DNA from: Polytrichum commune
Lineage: Eukaryota > Streptophyta > Polytrichopsida > Polytrichales > Polytrichaceae
Direction: 5' to 3'
NCBI GenBank assembly: GCA_950295325.1
Contig: OX485804.1
Coordinates: 48,906,429 to 48,970,428 of the forward strand
DNA length: 64,000 nt
The notes below the pieces were generated by a model. It searched no databases and was not told the origin of the DNA. It was given only the letters and a program-made list of their open reading frames with translations. Below are positions 45,524 through 57,035 of the stretch, piece after piece. How positions within the stretch are numbered: the first letter of the stretch is position 1; the number at the start of each line of letters is the position of its first letter. The position numbers and the translations under genes were made by a program.

Positions 45524-46606
45524 ATGGACGACATTGTTAACCTCGGAGATAGCTCCCAGTTTCCATCCACACAATTGCCCCTGGACCCGGAAGGTGGATT
45601 CCCAGCCGCTGTGCTTCACGACCTCATGCCAGATCCTTGTGTGCCAATGACTGGGAGGGGTGCTGTGAGTGGCAGGGGGAGAAACAACAGCGGACAATCA
45701 TCGCCGTGTTCGTCGCAATCTCAAGCTACACTTCCACACAAGGTGCGAGGGCCCAACTGGACGGAGGCGGAGATGCTTGTCCTAATTGGTGAAAAGCGAC
45801 TCGAATGGGATGGGAGGCACAATTGCAATCAACCCTCACTCGCCAAGTTCGTATATGGCACCACAGCATGGAAGGCGGTGTTGGCGGGATGCATGGGTGT
45901 TGTCGGGTTCAGGGTCAGGGATATTGATCAAATTACCAACAAATGGGATGGGTTGATAAAGGATTACAAGAAACTTAAGGATTATATTGAGGCGTCGGGA
46001 TCCGCCAATTGGTGGGGCATGAGTAGGGTGCAGAAGAAAGATTTTTCTAGGACCAGGAAGATGTCGTTAGAGTTTAGCGAGGCAATGTACACGGAGATGG
46101 AGGGGTTTGTTGGGAAGAGATCAATATTTGGGAGGTCAACGGAGGTTGTTGACTCCGATAGAACTCCACCCCCTGTGGCTAGACAATCTCAACGCACTAC
46201 TCCACCACCGCGCGCTCCGTCATCTGTTGGCATAGAGATTCCTCCTGCAGTTGCTGCGACTCCCTCCGACTCGCCAACAACGCCAACACCTGGCCACGAC
46301 ACCCCGGGATCCACGGGTCGGAAGCGAAAATCTGTGGGAACTAACAACCTTGTTGATTTTGTTAAGGACTTTAACCATGACTACCTTGCACGCATGGAGG
46401 CACAAGACTCGGATAGACGGACATGGAGGACAGACGTTTTGGCTTTCGATACGGCAAGAGAGGCAAGGATCAGACAAAAAGAAACCGAATCATCACACAT
46501 GGATCAAAAGTTTTATGAGTTAGAAGTGGAGAGGACCCGAAACTTGGGTAACATGTCGAGCGCTTTGCTCATGTTGGCATCAAGTATGGACACTCTCACT
46601 AGGTAA
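45524..46606 (+). CDS. Harbinger-associated Myb/trihelix-like DNA-binding protein
   Basis: From ATG 45,524 the frame encodes about 360 residues. It is also open upstream to 45,215, but the protein-like part begins MDDIVNLGDSSQFPSTQLPL. A trihelix/Myb-like domain occupies roughly residues 70-190: RGPNWTEAEMLVLIGEKRLEW, then ITNKWDGLIKDYKKLKDYIE and NWWGMS. A Pro/Thr-rich linker, a GRKRKS nuclear-type signal, and a helical C terminus (DFNHDYLARMEAQDSDRRTW) follow. In PIF/Harbinger transposons a Myb-like partner helps the transposase reach the nucleus and bind the ends. The gene is convergent with the transposase; their stop codons are 47 bp apart. The frame is unbroken. Confidence 0.8.
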   Translation: MDDIVNLGDSSQFPSTQLPLDPEGGFPAAVLHDLMPDPCVPMTGRGAVSGRGRNNSGQSSPCSSQSQATLPHKVRGPNWTEAEMLVLIGEKRLEWDGRHNCNQPSLAKFVYGTTAWKAVLAGCMGVVGFRVRDIDQITNKWDGLIKDYKKLKDYIEASGSANWWGMSRVQKKDFSRTRKMSLEFSEAMYTEMEGFVGKRSIFGRSTEVVDSDRTPPPVARQSQRTTPPPRAPSSVGIEIPPAVAATPSDSPTTPTPGHDTPGSTGRKRKSVGTNNLVDFVKDFNHDYLARMEAQDSDRRTWRTDVLAFDTAREARIRQKETESSHMDQKFYELEVERTRNLGNMSSALLMLASSMDTLTR

Positions 46607-46653
46607 TCATTCCTTGCCCTTCAACCTTTCAATTCATGTGCTATACAACAAGC

Positions 46654-48884
46654 TCATCTCCTAGGCTGGTTTCCTCTATGGTTAGCATTTTGAATGCGAA
46701 CCAAGTAGTCCACAAGATCTTCCCGCGCCATTTGTCCTTCTAGCAAGGCACGATCTTCGCTCACGAGTCCCATAGGCCTCGGAGGCGTGAAGAAAGTGTC
46801 TTCATCTCTGTGTGCAATTTCGGTGTCGTCCATTGGAGGCAGGTGGCAGTCGATTAAAATTTGGTCTAGCGTCCGGTCCTTGCTTGCAAGGAGGATGTTG
46901 TGCAGTACACAACAAGAGTGCACAACTGTAGGCAAGAAGTCTAGTTTTAGCGAAGACTTTGTTCCAATCTCCTTAAATCTTGACTTCAAAATTCCGAAAG
47001 CTCTTTCCACGCTCATTCTTGTTGAGGAGTGCTTTCTGTTAAACCAAACCTCTTCTCTTGAGAGCGGCACCCCCATAGGTCCCATCTTGAATGGTGTAAT
47101 GCACCAGCTCAAGAGAGGATACCCACGGTCTGCAACAATGTAGGGGGGGAAGGGTAGATGCGATGGCCAAGTTAGAGGATCATCGTGAAAACCTCCCATT
47201 GTTCCCTCACCCACCTTCCGGTACAGCTCGGAGCTCTTGAAGTGAGCACTATCGTGTAAGGACCCGGGTGGCCCGGTGTTGATTGACGTGAAGTAGCACT
47301 TGCTATCAACCACACCTTGTAGGAGAATAGAGAAAGACTTGTAGCGGTTGCGGTGGTCTGCCGCTACGATGGTGCTTGATGGCGAGGCAATGTAGATGTG
47401 AGACCCGTCTATGGCACCAATGCAATTTGGAAGCCATTGCTTGGATTGGAAGGCAGTAGCGATCCGCGAAAGCCTCCGACCCACCGGCCATGCTATCAGA
47501 TGCCCAAAGTTAATGGCTATGGCAGAACACACCTGCCGCAAGATCTCGCCGACAGTTGATTTTCCCAGAGTTGCTTTGTCTGCCACCAAGGGTATGGAAA
47601 CACCGTGCATCAATTTGAACAGGGTGACCACAATTTTCTTTCAACTCCTATAGGCTGTCTCCAACGCGTGTGTTGGCCCCGGATGAATGGCCCAAGATCG
47701 TGCACCAGCCTGTCAAAGGTCCTCCGTCTCATACGCAAAATGTCGTAGAACATGTCGGGTGTGTAGATCTTGAACAAATACTCCTCAAACCAGCACGTCG
47801 ATCTCGGTTTCACATACCATCTTGCGTTCTCCTCACCAATGTGCCAAGCTAGGAGGTCCGCAACTTGCTTCCTGTGCGGGTGTTCCAAACAATCTTCCTC
47901 CTGTCCATGCTGGTCCAAGGATCTGAGTGTGGAAGTACAAACATCAACCCCGTATCTCCCCCTCATCTGTTTCCTTCTTGCAAAATGTAATCCGCTTGCT
48001 TCCGTTGTTGCCAAGTACATTGACACGATAACCACACACATGTCGATGCAATTGAGCAATATACGAAGAGACGAAGGTATATCATGTGAGGCCATTGGAC
48101 TGTGTGTTGTTGATATATGTAGGGGGATGGTGTCAGGACCCCCGCAAGGCCACAACGGAGGGCTGCGTGGATACACCGAGGGTGGGCGTGGAGGAGAGCA
48201 CACGGCTCCCAGGGGCTCTCTCGGAAGGTCCCACAGTGGTGGCAATGTGGGAGAGGCGGGTACTTCACGGCAGCGAGGCTCAAAAGAGGCTGGGGCGGGA
48301 GAAGGTGGATCCAGCTCGGACGCGGATTGAGGATCCTCGACTTGTGTGGCTTCTGGAACCTTGAATGGCATAGAGAGAGAGGAGGATTAGGCAACCATGT
48401 TGCCGCGATAAGTGTACAATAGGAGTATGTCCGAAAGCAATTTGATAGCACTGTGTTTCAATTTTAATAAAAAATGTGTTCCATGTTGGCTTTTGATCTT
48501 GCAGTGAATGTGGATACAAAAGGCACGGGTGAATTGGGAGTACCTGGTTATGCATTTCCCTAATAGCTATGGCACTTGCTGCTAATCTTTCGCGAATGTC
48601 ATCAAAAGGATTCACCCGTGTCTCGAGGTGCACTTGCCTAGGCATAGTATCCAAACCCAGATCATCATTCCGGAGCATGTACAAAAGAGATCGACCCAAC
48701 TCGTGGGTTTCCAACTCCCATTCTGAATCGAAACGAAGCATGAGAGCCCAGAGGTCACTGCAATCCTCTTTGAGCTCCCACCTACAGTAGATCTCTACGA
48801 GCGGTAGCAGTTCCATGCACGTGGTGCGGATGACACGACTGGAAGGAAGGGGCAAACCCACATGGCGCCTCCACACAAGTTCAC
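46654..48884 (-). CDS. PIF/Harbinger transposase (one frameshift) with an extra N-terminal exon
   Basis: Minus-strand exons 48,884-48,544 and 48,359-46,654. The main part carries the DDE_4 nuclease: IGAIDGSHIYIASPSS (first Asp), YIVADRGYPLLSWC (second Asp) and STRMSVERAFGILKSRFKEI (Glu), plus the usual LHNILL near the end. A helix-turn-helix-like region (MFYDILRMRRRTFDRLVHDL) precedes it. Near 47,634-47,637 an A4 run (minus) must gain one A to connect VERK to VVTLFKLMHG, so the transposase is broken or the base was missed. Upstream, an exon with acceptor TTTCGCAG and donor GTACTC encodes about 113 residues (ELVWRRHVGLPLPSSRVIRT...ERLAASAIAIREMHNQ). I do not recognise it as a Harbinger domain. 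It joins in phase to a Pro-rich linker; translation might instead begin at MASHDIPSSL. Confidence 0.8.
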
Positions 48885-50500
48885 CTGCGAAAGAGTTGAA
48901 TGGTGTATCGGGAATCCAAGAACTCCGACTGTGCAACCAGCAAAGCAAATTACGTGGGAAAACCACAGAACAAATGTCCAAGGACACAGAAGCGAGTAAA
49001 AACACGAACCCAATTTGGTTCGACGAAATTTGGCCTCGTGCTCCAATGAATGGGAATAAAACGCGTAACAGAAAAGCTTATACCCCTGCCAGAAATCTTG
49101 CACCCTACAGACACACAGTCGTTGATGAATGAAACGAATAGACATATAGTAAACCACAAGGGTGCAATCTGCAGGCATGCAAGCAAAACAAAGACTGTAT
49201 GTCGAGAATCAATGTCCACCCACATGCACGACACCCAACACATGCGTAAAGTGTGTATGCTCGACATCCTCAGTGGGCGGAGGAAGAGAGCCAAGCCCCT
49301 GTGTGTCTGCACCAAACTCACTGTTCTCTCAACATCACCGAATCGAAATGCACAAAGCAATGCCGTGTGCACAGCACACGGCAGGTCCCAGAATTCAAAT
49401 GGATGTGCGAAAAGGAGTGTTGTCCATGATCTCAAATTAATTCCTGCTTGTGTGCTGTGTTGACAGAGAGGAGACCCGAAACACAGCGGTCGGGATGTGC
49501 GAAGACCACCCAAACAATCGGCAGCCATAACATCAATTGCCAATACGCACAGACTGCATCTCACGTGGGGAGGGGCAACCGATTGCCAAACAGGACGAAC
49601 TAAAAAAAAAACGACAAACACCCTGCAGATGTGGCATGGAAAAAATTCGCGATGAGGACCCAAGAAGGGGACCCCAGAAGACCCTGCAATGTTGACGCCG
49701 AAGGTGCAGTCAATTATAGGAGCACATGGCTGCAATTGTGGACGGTGGCAGGAACAGGTGTTGCGGAACAGGGGAGTCAAGCAGTGCAATCGGCGCAAAG
49801 GAATTAGTGGGCAGTGTCTGCCTGGCAAACGTTGTGGGGGGCACAATACGCAGCATCACACACAGACAAGGGACAAGGGGCCACAGCTGATTCCATGAAC
49901 ACATGCACACAGAGGACGATGCCAACACACGACGACACTGAATTGGAAGACATCTCACGGGAGACACCGAATTTATCGTGTATTTCAAATTGCGAACATA
50001 CAAAACCCACACAGCAGTGGCACAATCAAAGCAAACCGCCAATCCCCAAGCCCCAGCCCAGGGACCAAAACCGGGCGGGTAATTGACGTGGACATTGCTC
50101 CCCTGCCACCGCCGAGGCATCCTGCCTACTGAAATTCTCCATGTCCGCGCGCTGGCGGCACACACTTGGGAAAAAAAAACAAAAAAAAAAACTGCAATTG
50201 CGAGAGACAGTGGGCAAACCGCCGTCCCCGACATGCTAAATCCCCTTTTGAGCACAGGCGCCAGAGTCGCGGAGGTTTGTGGCCCTAAAGTGGCATCTCC
50301 TCGAATTGAATTGTTGACGCCCGACCTTGTTCCGGTTCTTGCCTCAGAGCGGCGCCCATGTGCCGGGGTCGATGCTTGCTGGATGCGTGCAACCACCAGC
50401 CTCCCGCGGACGCTTGCGAAGCAGTTCGGCACTATTTTCGGGTTCAGTCACTGCCAATTTGTGCACGGCTTCTGTAGTTAGCTTTTTGGTTACAAACAAA
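48885..50500. other. GC-rich 5' region of the Harbinger transposase
   Basis: Overlapping open frames on both strands without recognisable domains. Probably 5' leader and promoter of the minus-strand transposase. A matching pair of Harbinger TIRs around 43-50.6 kb was looked for and not found. Confidence 0.4.
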
Positions 50501-53000
50501 AACCCAGGGAAACAATCAGGGAAGACTTAAAAGGTGATTTCTATATCATCTAGGTGTCTTAGATAAGAGTTATTAGGGAAAACACAAGGTTATATCACTT
50601 CACTTTGGTTTAGGACCGACAATTGGCTTGTGGGTAAGGGATAAAAACTCTAAAAATCACTCCATGTCAGTACATGCAAATGTGACAGTCTCTCTTCTCA
50701 CTCTAAATTCCCAGTCAATGGTCTGGCAGTGAGTTCATTTTAATTGGACCGAGTGCGGTGCAAAATCATAGGCACAGCCATAGTCAATAGTCTTGCAATA
50801 GTATCCCATTTTTGTCTTTTTACCAAAGCCAAGGGCACTCTGGTGTAGACCATAGTCTTTCCTTAATTAATCATGTTTAGTGGAACTTGAAATGTCTGTC
50901 CGTAATCCATGCAGGATCGTCCGTATTCATTGATTAAATTGGAGTTTAATTACGCAGTCCGACCATAGTCTTTTTACCTGCTTCATATCAAGATAGCGTA
51001 ATCATTTTCCTCAAGACCATAGTCCATATCACACATGCGTGGTCAACATATACTCACAACATTCTTAAGCTCGTTTATTTCCATTAATGTTTCGAATGCA
51101 TATATTCAGACATCATATAGTTCAGTCCTCAAGTTATGTCTCTGATTATTATTATGTTAAGGAGTGATTCAATTCTCAAGATTAACCAAACGCTCCATTA
51201 GTCTTCCTTACTTTACGAAATCAAGGTGTAAGTCAAATATACTTACCATGAGAACAGCACGTACATTGGTCTTCCTTGATATCAACTGACTCGCCTCAGT
51301 CAATGGCCTCGACAAGGTAACACTTATCGCATGGTAACTTTTCGAGCAGACAGCCAACATATAATAAGTATGTAGACACTACCTTGGACCGCAGAACTAA
51401 CTGCACGGATAATCTGATTTCATGCTCGATACTCAATAACCATATCCAAGGTTGTTCTCCCTAATTAGATCACCACTTAGACGATAGTCCCTGATCCCGC
51501 ATCTGTCCCTATCATTACTTGCAAGTAAATTCCAAGGATATCAAATTACTCGATTATACCCTGAGATTATTATTCTACCATAGCCCCAAGTAAGATGTTG
51601 TGCAGAATGAGGAGAAAACCTATTTGAACTAGAACATAGCCTTAATGAAGTATCCTTACCCATCTACAACAAGGATCAATGAGGATAATGACAGATTATA
51701 GACTGCCCCGGATTAATCGGGCCTCTCTCTCCGACCACACTCTATAAACTACAGAAAGAAGATACTCAAAACCTAAGATAATTGTCAAAAGAGTACCATC
51801 AACAAATTGATTTAGTATCCACATAGACAATAACCCAAAACATTAATTGAAGCATCGAATGAAGTAATTAAGTCTATCGTCATTACGGGTTATAATCAGT
51901 GATTGGGGAGATTTTTGAGCATCATCGGTTGAGGTCCTAGTGTTTGCAAGCGCAACCGGTGACATGTTGACATCCTCCGATTTTCCTTTTTCAAATTGGG
52001 ACATATTCTATAAATTCCTCTGAAATAATCCGTAATTTTTCTGCAGTCCTGAACTTCAACAAGTTATTTCTCGAACTCAACCTGTGCATCCGTAACTAAC
52101 TGCCGGCTCTCCCCAATCATTGGTTGTAGCTTCAAAATACATTACACGATAAATTTCAGGTATCCCTCCCGATGGAATCACAGTGACCGCCTTAATGAGT
52201 CAACATTCCCTTTACTCGGGTTTCACTGCAATTTCAATGCCTATAGCTTCAACTGTATTCGGAAAATGCTACCAGGATAGATGTAGGGAATCGCAGTTAA
52301 AAAACAGAGGCAAACCGGCCGTCCAAATCATACTGAAGCAAATCAAAGCACCTTATACGCCGGTCATCTATCTTCAGACAAATTAATACCACAATTGCTA
52401 CACAAGACAATAATAATATCCTCGCACAGCAATCCTAGTCGCACTATTGCCCATACTTGGTTATCAGATCCACCAAAAGACTCGAGACAATCGACATAAG
52501 ATATAATTTAAGTATTATTAGACAATAGCTTACAAACAGGCCCTCAATTACAACAATTCTTACAACTTTAAAAATCCCACAGAAACGCTCGAGCACTTCA
52601 AAATACAACTGACAACATGAGATCGTTCTGTGCAAATCAACAAGATAGATGCATGAAAGATAACATCAATGAGAAAACATATCTAACTCAGTCTCTCTCG
52701 GCTCTCCCAGCCTGCTCCTCGAGAGAGAGAATGAACTCTGCACCCCCCTCATGAAGTCCGAGGATCGTCCGAGTCCTGGTAACTTCCTCAACCGCCATAG
52801 ACTATTGACCTTACTATTTACTGTTTCTACTCTCCCGAGTCAATAGCCTATTCCCATTAACCCATTTAGATAATTAACAAGATAAATAAAGTCTCTAATC
52901 CCACTTAATCCAGAAATGAACCAAAATGTTTCAAAGTTACTTCCACAGCTTCCCTGACCCCACGACCAACCCTAACCACACATTCCTCAATTGGAGAGGT
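50501..53000. other. Intergenic DNA with spaced CCATAGTC motifs
   Basis: A CCATAGTC motif recurs near 50,778, 50,853, 50,964 and 51,020, too irregular to call a tandem repeat. A dispersed-repeat copy lies at 52,040-52,125. No exon recognised. Confidence 0.35.
52040..52125 (+). repeat. Dispersed repeat family C, one of five copies
   Basis: Core AAGTTATTTCTCGAACTCAA, then CTGnnGGnTCTCCCC-like sequence. Related copies: 12,853-12,920 (minus), 57,243-57,330 (minus), 58,672-58,740 (minus) and 63,590-63,665 (plus). Similarity extends about 60 bp to one side. Nature unknown. Confidence 0.5.
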
Positions 53001-53204
53001 GGGGGTAGGGCTCCCCTACAGAGCCCGGGGCGATACGCCGCATTGCGAGCGGGAACTCGGATTAGTCAGCATCCACTGCGATGCTGCTTGTAGGCAGAAT
53101 TGAACAACTCTCCGCGCACAGACCGAGGACAACGCAACCTCCCAAACACACAGAGATGGCCAGCGAAAGAATCTGGCGGCAAAGAAGAAGCGGGAAGCAC
53201 TCAC

Positions 53205-53260
53205 CCGAACTGAAGTTCTCGAAGCTCAGTGTCAATTGCGGTCGCCGACGCCACCTCCAT
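53205..53260 (-). CDS. Candidate first exon of a minus-strand gene
   Basis: ATG at 53,260 opens MEVASATAIDTELRELQF plus two bases, ending at a consensus GTGAGT donor. The surrounding 53.0-53.5 kb is a GC-rich island in AT-rich DNA, as expected for a plant promoter and 5' exon. The next exon was not identified within the following 10 kb. It may be a genuine gene start with long introns, or a captured 5' fragment. Family unknown. Confidence 0.35.
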
Positions 53261-53513
53261 CGCGTTTCCTCACGGATCGCCGCGCGTGTGGGTTCGGAGG
53301 GCATTGGAGCGCGGGCCGTCGAGGACCACCGTGGCCTGTGCGCAGAGCAATCGTGGTGCGGTGGATTCTAACGGATGGACGTTTCCTACAGAATCGCGTG
53401 GATGAATGTTCGCAGGACCTCCAGTAGAGAACCGTCCGGTGCGGCCACCGTCCTGGGACCCGGCTCCAGTACCGGGTTGGCTCCCTGTCCGAATAGGAGC
53501 TCCCGGGCAGGCA

Positions 53514-53568
53514 GTATTCTTACACGTGCCCGGCCCAGCACCGCTTGGTGCGGCCGGGCCCTAAGAAT
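53514..53568. repeat. GC-rich hairpin
   Basis: TATTCTTA and TAAGAATA close a stem whose inner arms are CCCGGCC / GGCCGGG and CACC / GGTG. It stands at the edge of the 53-kb GC island. Could be a structured RNA, a terminator-like element or a transposon end. Confidence 0.5.
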
Positions 53569-53731
53569 ATGACTTTTTTCCATAAAGTTACTGATATCAG
53601 TAACAATTACGATCATGTTGTTACCAATCAATAGTTCCAAGTTTAAGATTTTTTATTGGCACTGTCCCACAGAGATTTCAATTTTGAGATTCCACTTTCT
53701 ACATAAATCTCTATTCACAAGTCAAGATCAA

Positions 53732-53937
53732 GGTTACCAGAGTACGAGAATAGTCCACGTACTTCAAATTTCAGATATGTACTTATACTTCAAAATCTAC
53801 GTACTTGAATATTAATTTTATGTACTTACAAACACCTATAATTGGAAAATTTTAAAAACCTTGGAAGTACGAAGAAGAACGTATGTACATGGAAGATTCC
53901 CGATGCAAGTATAGAATATTCTCGTACTCTGGTAACC
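53732..53937. mobile_element. MITE with perfect 21-bp TIRs
   Basis: GGTTACCAGAGTACGAGAAT-type TIR (53,732-53,752) is matched perfectly, inverted, at 53,917-53,937. The interior has repeated GTACTT/AAGTACG motifs. No convincing TSD; superfamily unassigned. Confidence 0.65.
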
Positions 53938-54139
53938 ATATGTATTTTTATGTAAGAACTTTCGTTAGTGAAAAGTGAACTCGTGATTATGACGTTATTG
54001 CACTGCGTCCCGAATAGTTAAACACACTAGTTGGGATAATCAACGTCGTACTCCAATAAACAATCGCCCACAATAATTTTATTGAAAAACAATATTTGTG
54101 ACCCACGTTGATTTCTACTAAAATTTTAACATGGGTTAA

Positions 54140-54234
54140 AAATTAATGCAGCTCATGTTAATTATCATTGTGATAATTAGCATGGGCTCTTGATAATTAC
54201 CATACTTACGGTAATAGAACTATTTAGTGTAGTG
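54140..54234 (-). mobile_element. CACTA-like terminus, third copy
   Basis: CTATTTAGTGTAGTG ends at 54,234, the exact inverse of the terminus at 16,762. Subterminal sequence differs (repeats of GATAATTA/GGTAATTA), so this is another subfamily. Its partner end was not found. Confidence 0.4.
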
Positions 54235-54834
54235 ACCACTTTAGACTTAGCACGTAGCTCTCCCACTAAATTGGTCATCGGCGCTTCATTCCCAACCCAA
54301 CTCATCATTCAAGACAACATTGTCCTCAAAACAGTCAAGTTTTCTTTAGTACGGTAATTTCTCGCCAAGGGGCCACCCATGACATAATCCCCATAAGAAC
54401 AATGTGAGCTGAAGAACACCATGCGTTCAAACCCTACTTCCTCCAACTCTCATCGTTCTTCACCTCCCACTATATTTTCTGGTTAATGAAAACTTAAAAT
54501 TATGGTGCTAAAATTTTGGATAAGTATTTGAAGATGTTATCCACCATCTCTCGCATCATGATAAGGTACGAGGGGGTGAATTATTGAATCCAAGCATTGC
54601 CTCTCGTTTATCCAACATCAATGCTCCAAAACAATATGCAGCCCAGTGGTGTTATATATATATATATATATAGTTTATTTGACGTAAAAGAACGACTACT
54701 AGAAGAACCTTGAACTACTCTAAGCCAAGTCAGTTGAGATGAATCATCTACATATTTATAGGTGTTCAAGTCTTTAGGTTGGATGGATGAGAGGTAAGGC
54801 AAATGTGTCTTAATTCCATTACTTATCTTACTCG

Positions 54835-55105
54835 GTCATCTATATTGGAGTGGCATGTGGTTTGGTGAGATTCCGTGAACATATGTATGTATGTATTGGG
54901 GGTGGGGGTATATGACCAATTAATGAGTGCAAGAATCTTCATTTTGGTAATTAATGAGATTATCATATGAGCTCGAAATTTTGTGACAGAGGAAAGTGGT
55001 CCATAACCCTAATTTGGAGTTGCTACCATCTGGCACTAATGCATGTTTCATGTCCTCGGAGAAGTGGGCCAATTGAAAAGAGTAATAATTTAAGACCTAT
55101 TTAAG
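54835..55105 (+). repeat. Dispersed repeat family B, copy 3
   Basis: Shares GGAGTGGCATGTGGTT, CATATGAGCTC, GGCACTAATGCATGTTTCAT and TCGGAGAAGTGGG-like blocks with the two copies in the LRR-RLK region. Confidence 0.5.
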
Positions 55106-55916
55106 GTCAATGCATTTATAGTTGATCATGTCCATTTAACTACTCACTAGGGTCATGTAATGCTGACCTAGTGAGTTCTATATTTTCTAGGTGAACATAG
55201 TTAAGGTTATGTGGTTATATTTAGTGTCACCAATCCTAATTGTCTTGCTCAATACTAATTGCAAACCACGGTATAGTATCACCAACACTAAATGTTAACC
55301 CAATATTATTTATCATTCCATTTAATTTTTTGGGAGGATTAGAGATTCACAATGTTGCAATTACTGTCACTTACAAAGTGATTTTCATCCAAATTTTAAT
55401 CATTCATGACAAATATTTCATCACAAGTTGCTGACAAGAGAAGGTAGAGTTTTGGCCAATGGATGAACTTTAATCATCCATGACAATATTTGTTCACTTA
55501 TTCATAAGCAGTGTCATCCGAAAAGTTACCATGATGACATAAATTTTCTTATGAGTTGGGACATCATATTTACTTTAATTTGCACATATGAATCCTACCC
55601 CATCATATCTCTCTACAATTGGATAATTTATCCTTATTCACAGTATAATCTAGTGGGTGAGCGACCTACATGGAAACTCACCCTAAGATATATGGGTTCT
55701 GCTTTTGGTACTTTTATCATGTGAAGGACCTACATATACTACATTGTAACCTAACCCACCATTAAACAATTATTTGTGTCAAAAGACATCTACTATGATA
55801 ATGTTATGTTGTGGTCCACCTTTATTTCAAGTGCTACCTAAGAAAAGTTACAAAAGGCAAGTACCTATTCACCCTCTTTAGAATTATAGAACAAACACCA
55901 CAAAGAAACATACACT

Positions 55917-57035
55917 CTAAACTTTGTAATATCAACCTACTTGATGTCATTCTTTCTCTTGTATCCCGAAACCCTAGGGAACAAATGTTCTTAGTTTAAG
56001 TATCACTCCTTGTCATCACATTCCCCTTCCATATATCATGGGTTTTGACATTCAAATAAACACTAAAGAACTCAAACCACACACTTGCACACATCACGTT
56101 GTCATCGTTGTAGACCTTATATATCTAACTAAGTGGACAACTATTTAGCTAGCTAAAAGTTCCAACTAGCTTAACCTACGCAGGAATTCAATGCCTCAAA
56201 AGAATAGTGAGCTAAAACTAAGTGCCATAATTTGGGCGAGGAAAGTTAGCTAATAGCTAGTGGGAATATGAATGTAATCTCGGTGGAATGAATGATGTCA
56301 TTGCACCCAAACGGTCATCTCTCAAACCTAATCTTGTTGCAGCAACGATGTTTTGAAACTGAACATGATCCTAATTCCTAATAATCCAACAAATGTTACC
56401 GAACCTCTGATTTGGAACACCTTGATTCCATCTCGTCCTAAATTGTTAGATGACATTGACGTTTCTGATGGAAAAAAAAAACAAAAAACGAGAGTAGCAG
56501 AAGAAGAAGAAGAAGAAGAAGATCTATCACTAGTGTCAGTCGAAAGTGAGGAAGCAGACTAGACATGTTGATTTTAAAATATTTTTTAATTTAATTGTGC
56601 AACAACATGAACTACAAAGCCAACCAATAGCAATACTATTAAAAATATATATTGTTTGGTTATGTTTGAATGGATTTCTCTATGCTTTAGAATGAATATG
56701 CATGTCACACAAATTTTTAGCTAGTCAAAGTTGAGTGAAAATGAGAGTTTCATAACTTTATGAGAATTCTGGTAAGCCTAGCTACCTGAAGCTAAGTGAC
56801 ACATAGGGCCCCAAATTTTTTAGTTAGGTGATGCTAGTTGCCAACTATCCAAGGTTTGCATCATTGTAATCGATTTCATTATTGCGTTGTTGACTTTCTG
56901 TTGTTTCATAATGCCACCACTAATTCTCTTTTATCACGCATCCATGTCAACACTTCCAAAACTCCTTAATATCATGTGCGTTTGGGTTGCCACAAGTGTG
57001 ATATAACGGAGTTTAGAGTGTATTAAAAAGAGGTT
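55917..57035 (+). repeat. Dispersed repeat, copy B, interrupted by a 748-bp insertion
   Basis: 55,917-56,112 and 56,861-57,035 match copy A at 1,786-2,130. The interruption is bounded by TCGTTGTA (56,105-56,112) and TCATTGTA (56,861-56,868), which fit an 8-bp TSD with one change. Confidence 0.6.
56113..56860. mobile_element. Inserted element, hAT-like by TSD size, with an acidic-tail open frame
   Basis: Defined by comparison with the empty copy at 1.8-2.1 kb. Ends are only weakly inverted. Inside, plus-strand 56,353-56,562 encodes about 69 residues ending TRVAEEEEEEEDLSLVSVES, resembling the acidic C-terminal tail of some plant transposases or nuclear proteins. No catalytic domain. Probably a non-autonomous element with a captured or leftover exon. 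Confidence 0.5.

Noticed and set aside
43000-50600. Terminal inverted repeats of the Harbinger element
   Set aside because: No matching pair with TWA duplications could be found by eye; the inverted pair at 42.9-43.2 kb is a separate MITE.
50778-51030. Tandem or CRISPR-like array of CCATAGTC motifs
   Set aside because: Spacing is irregular and the repeat is only 8-11 bases; nuclear plant DNA has no CRISPR arrays.
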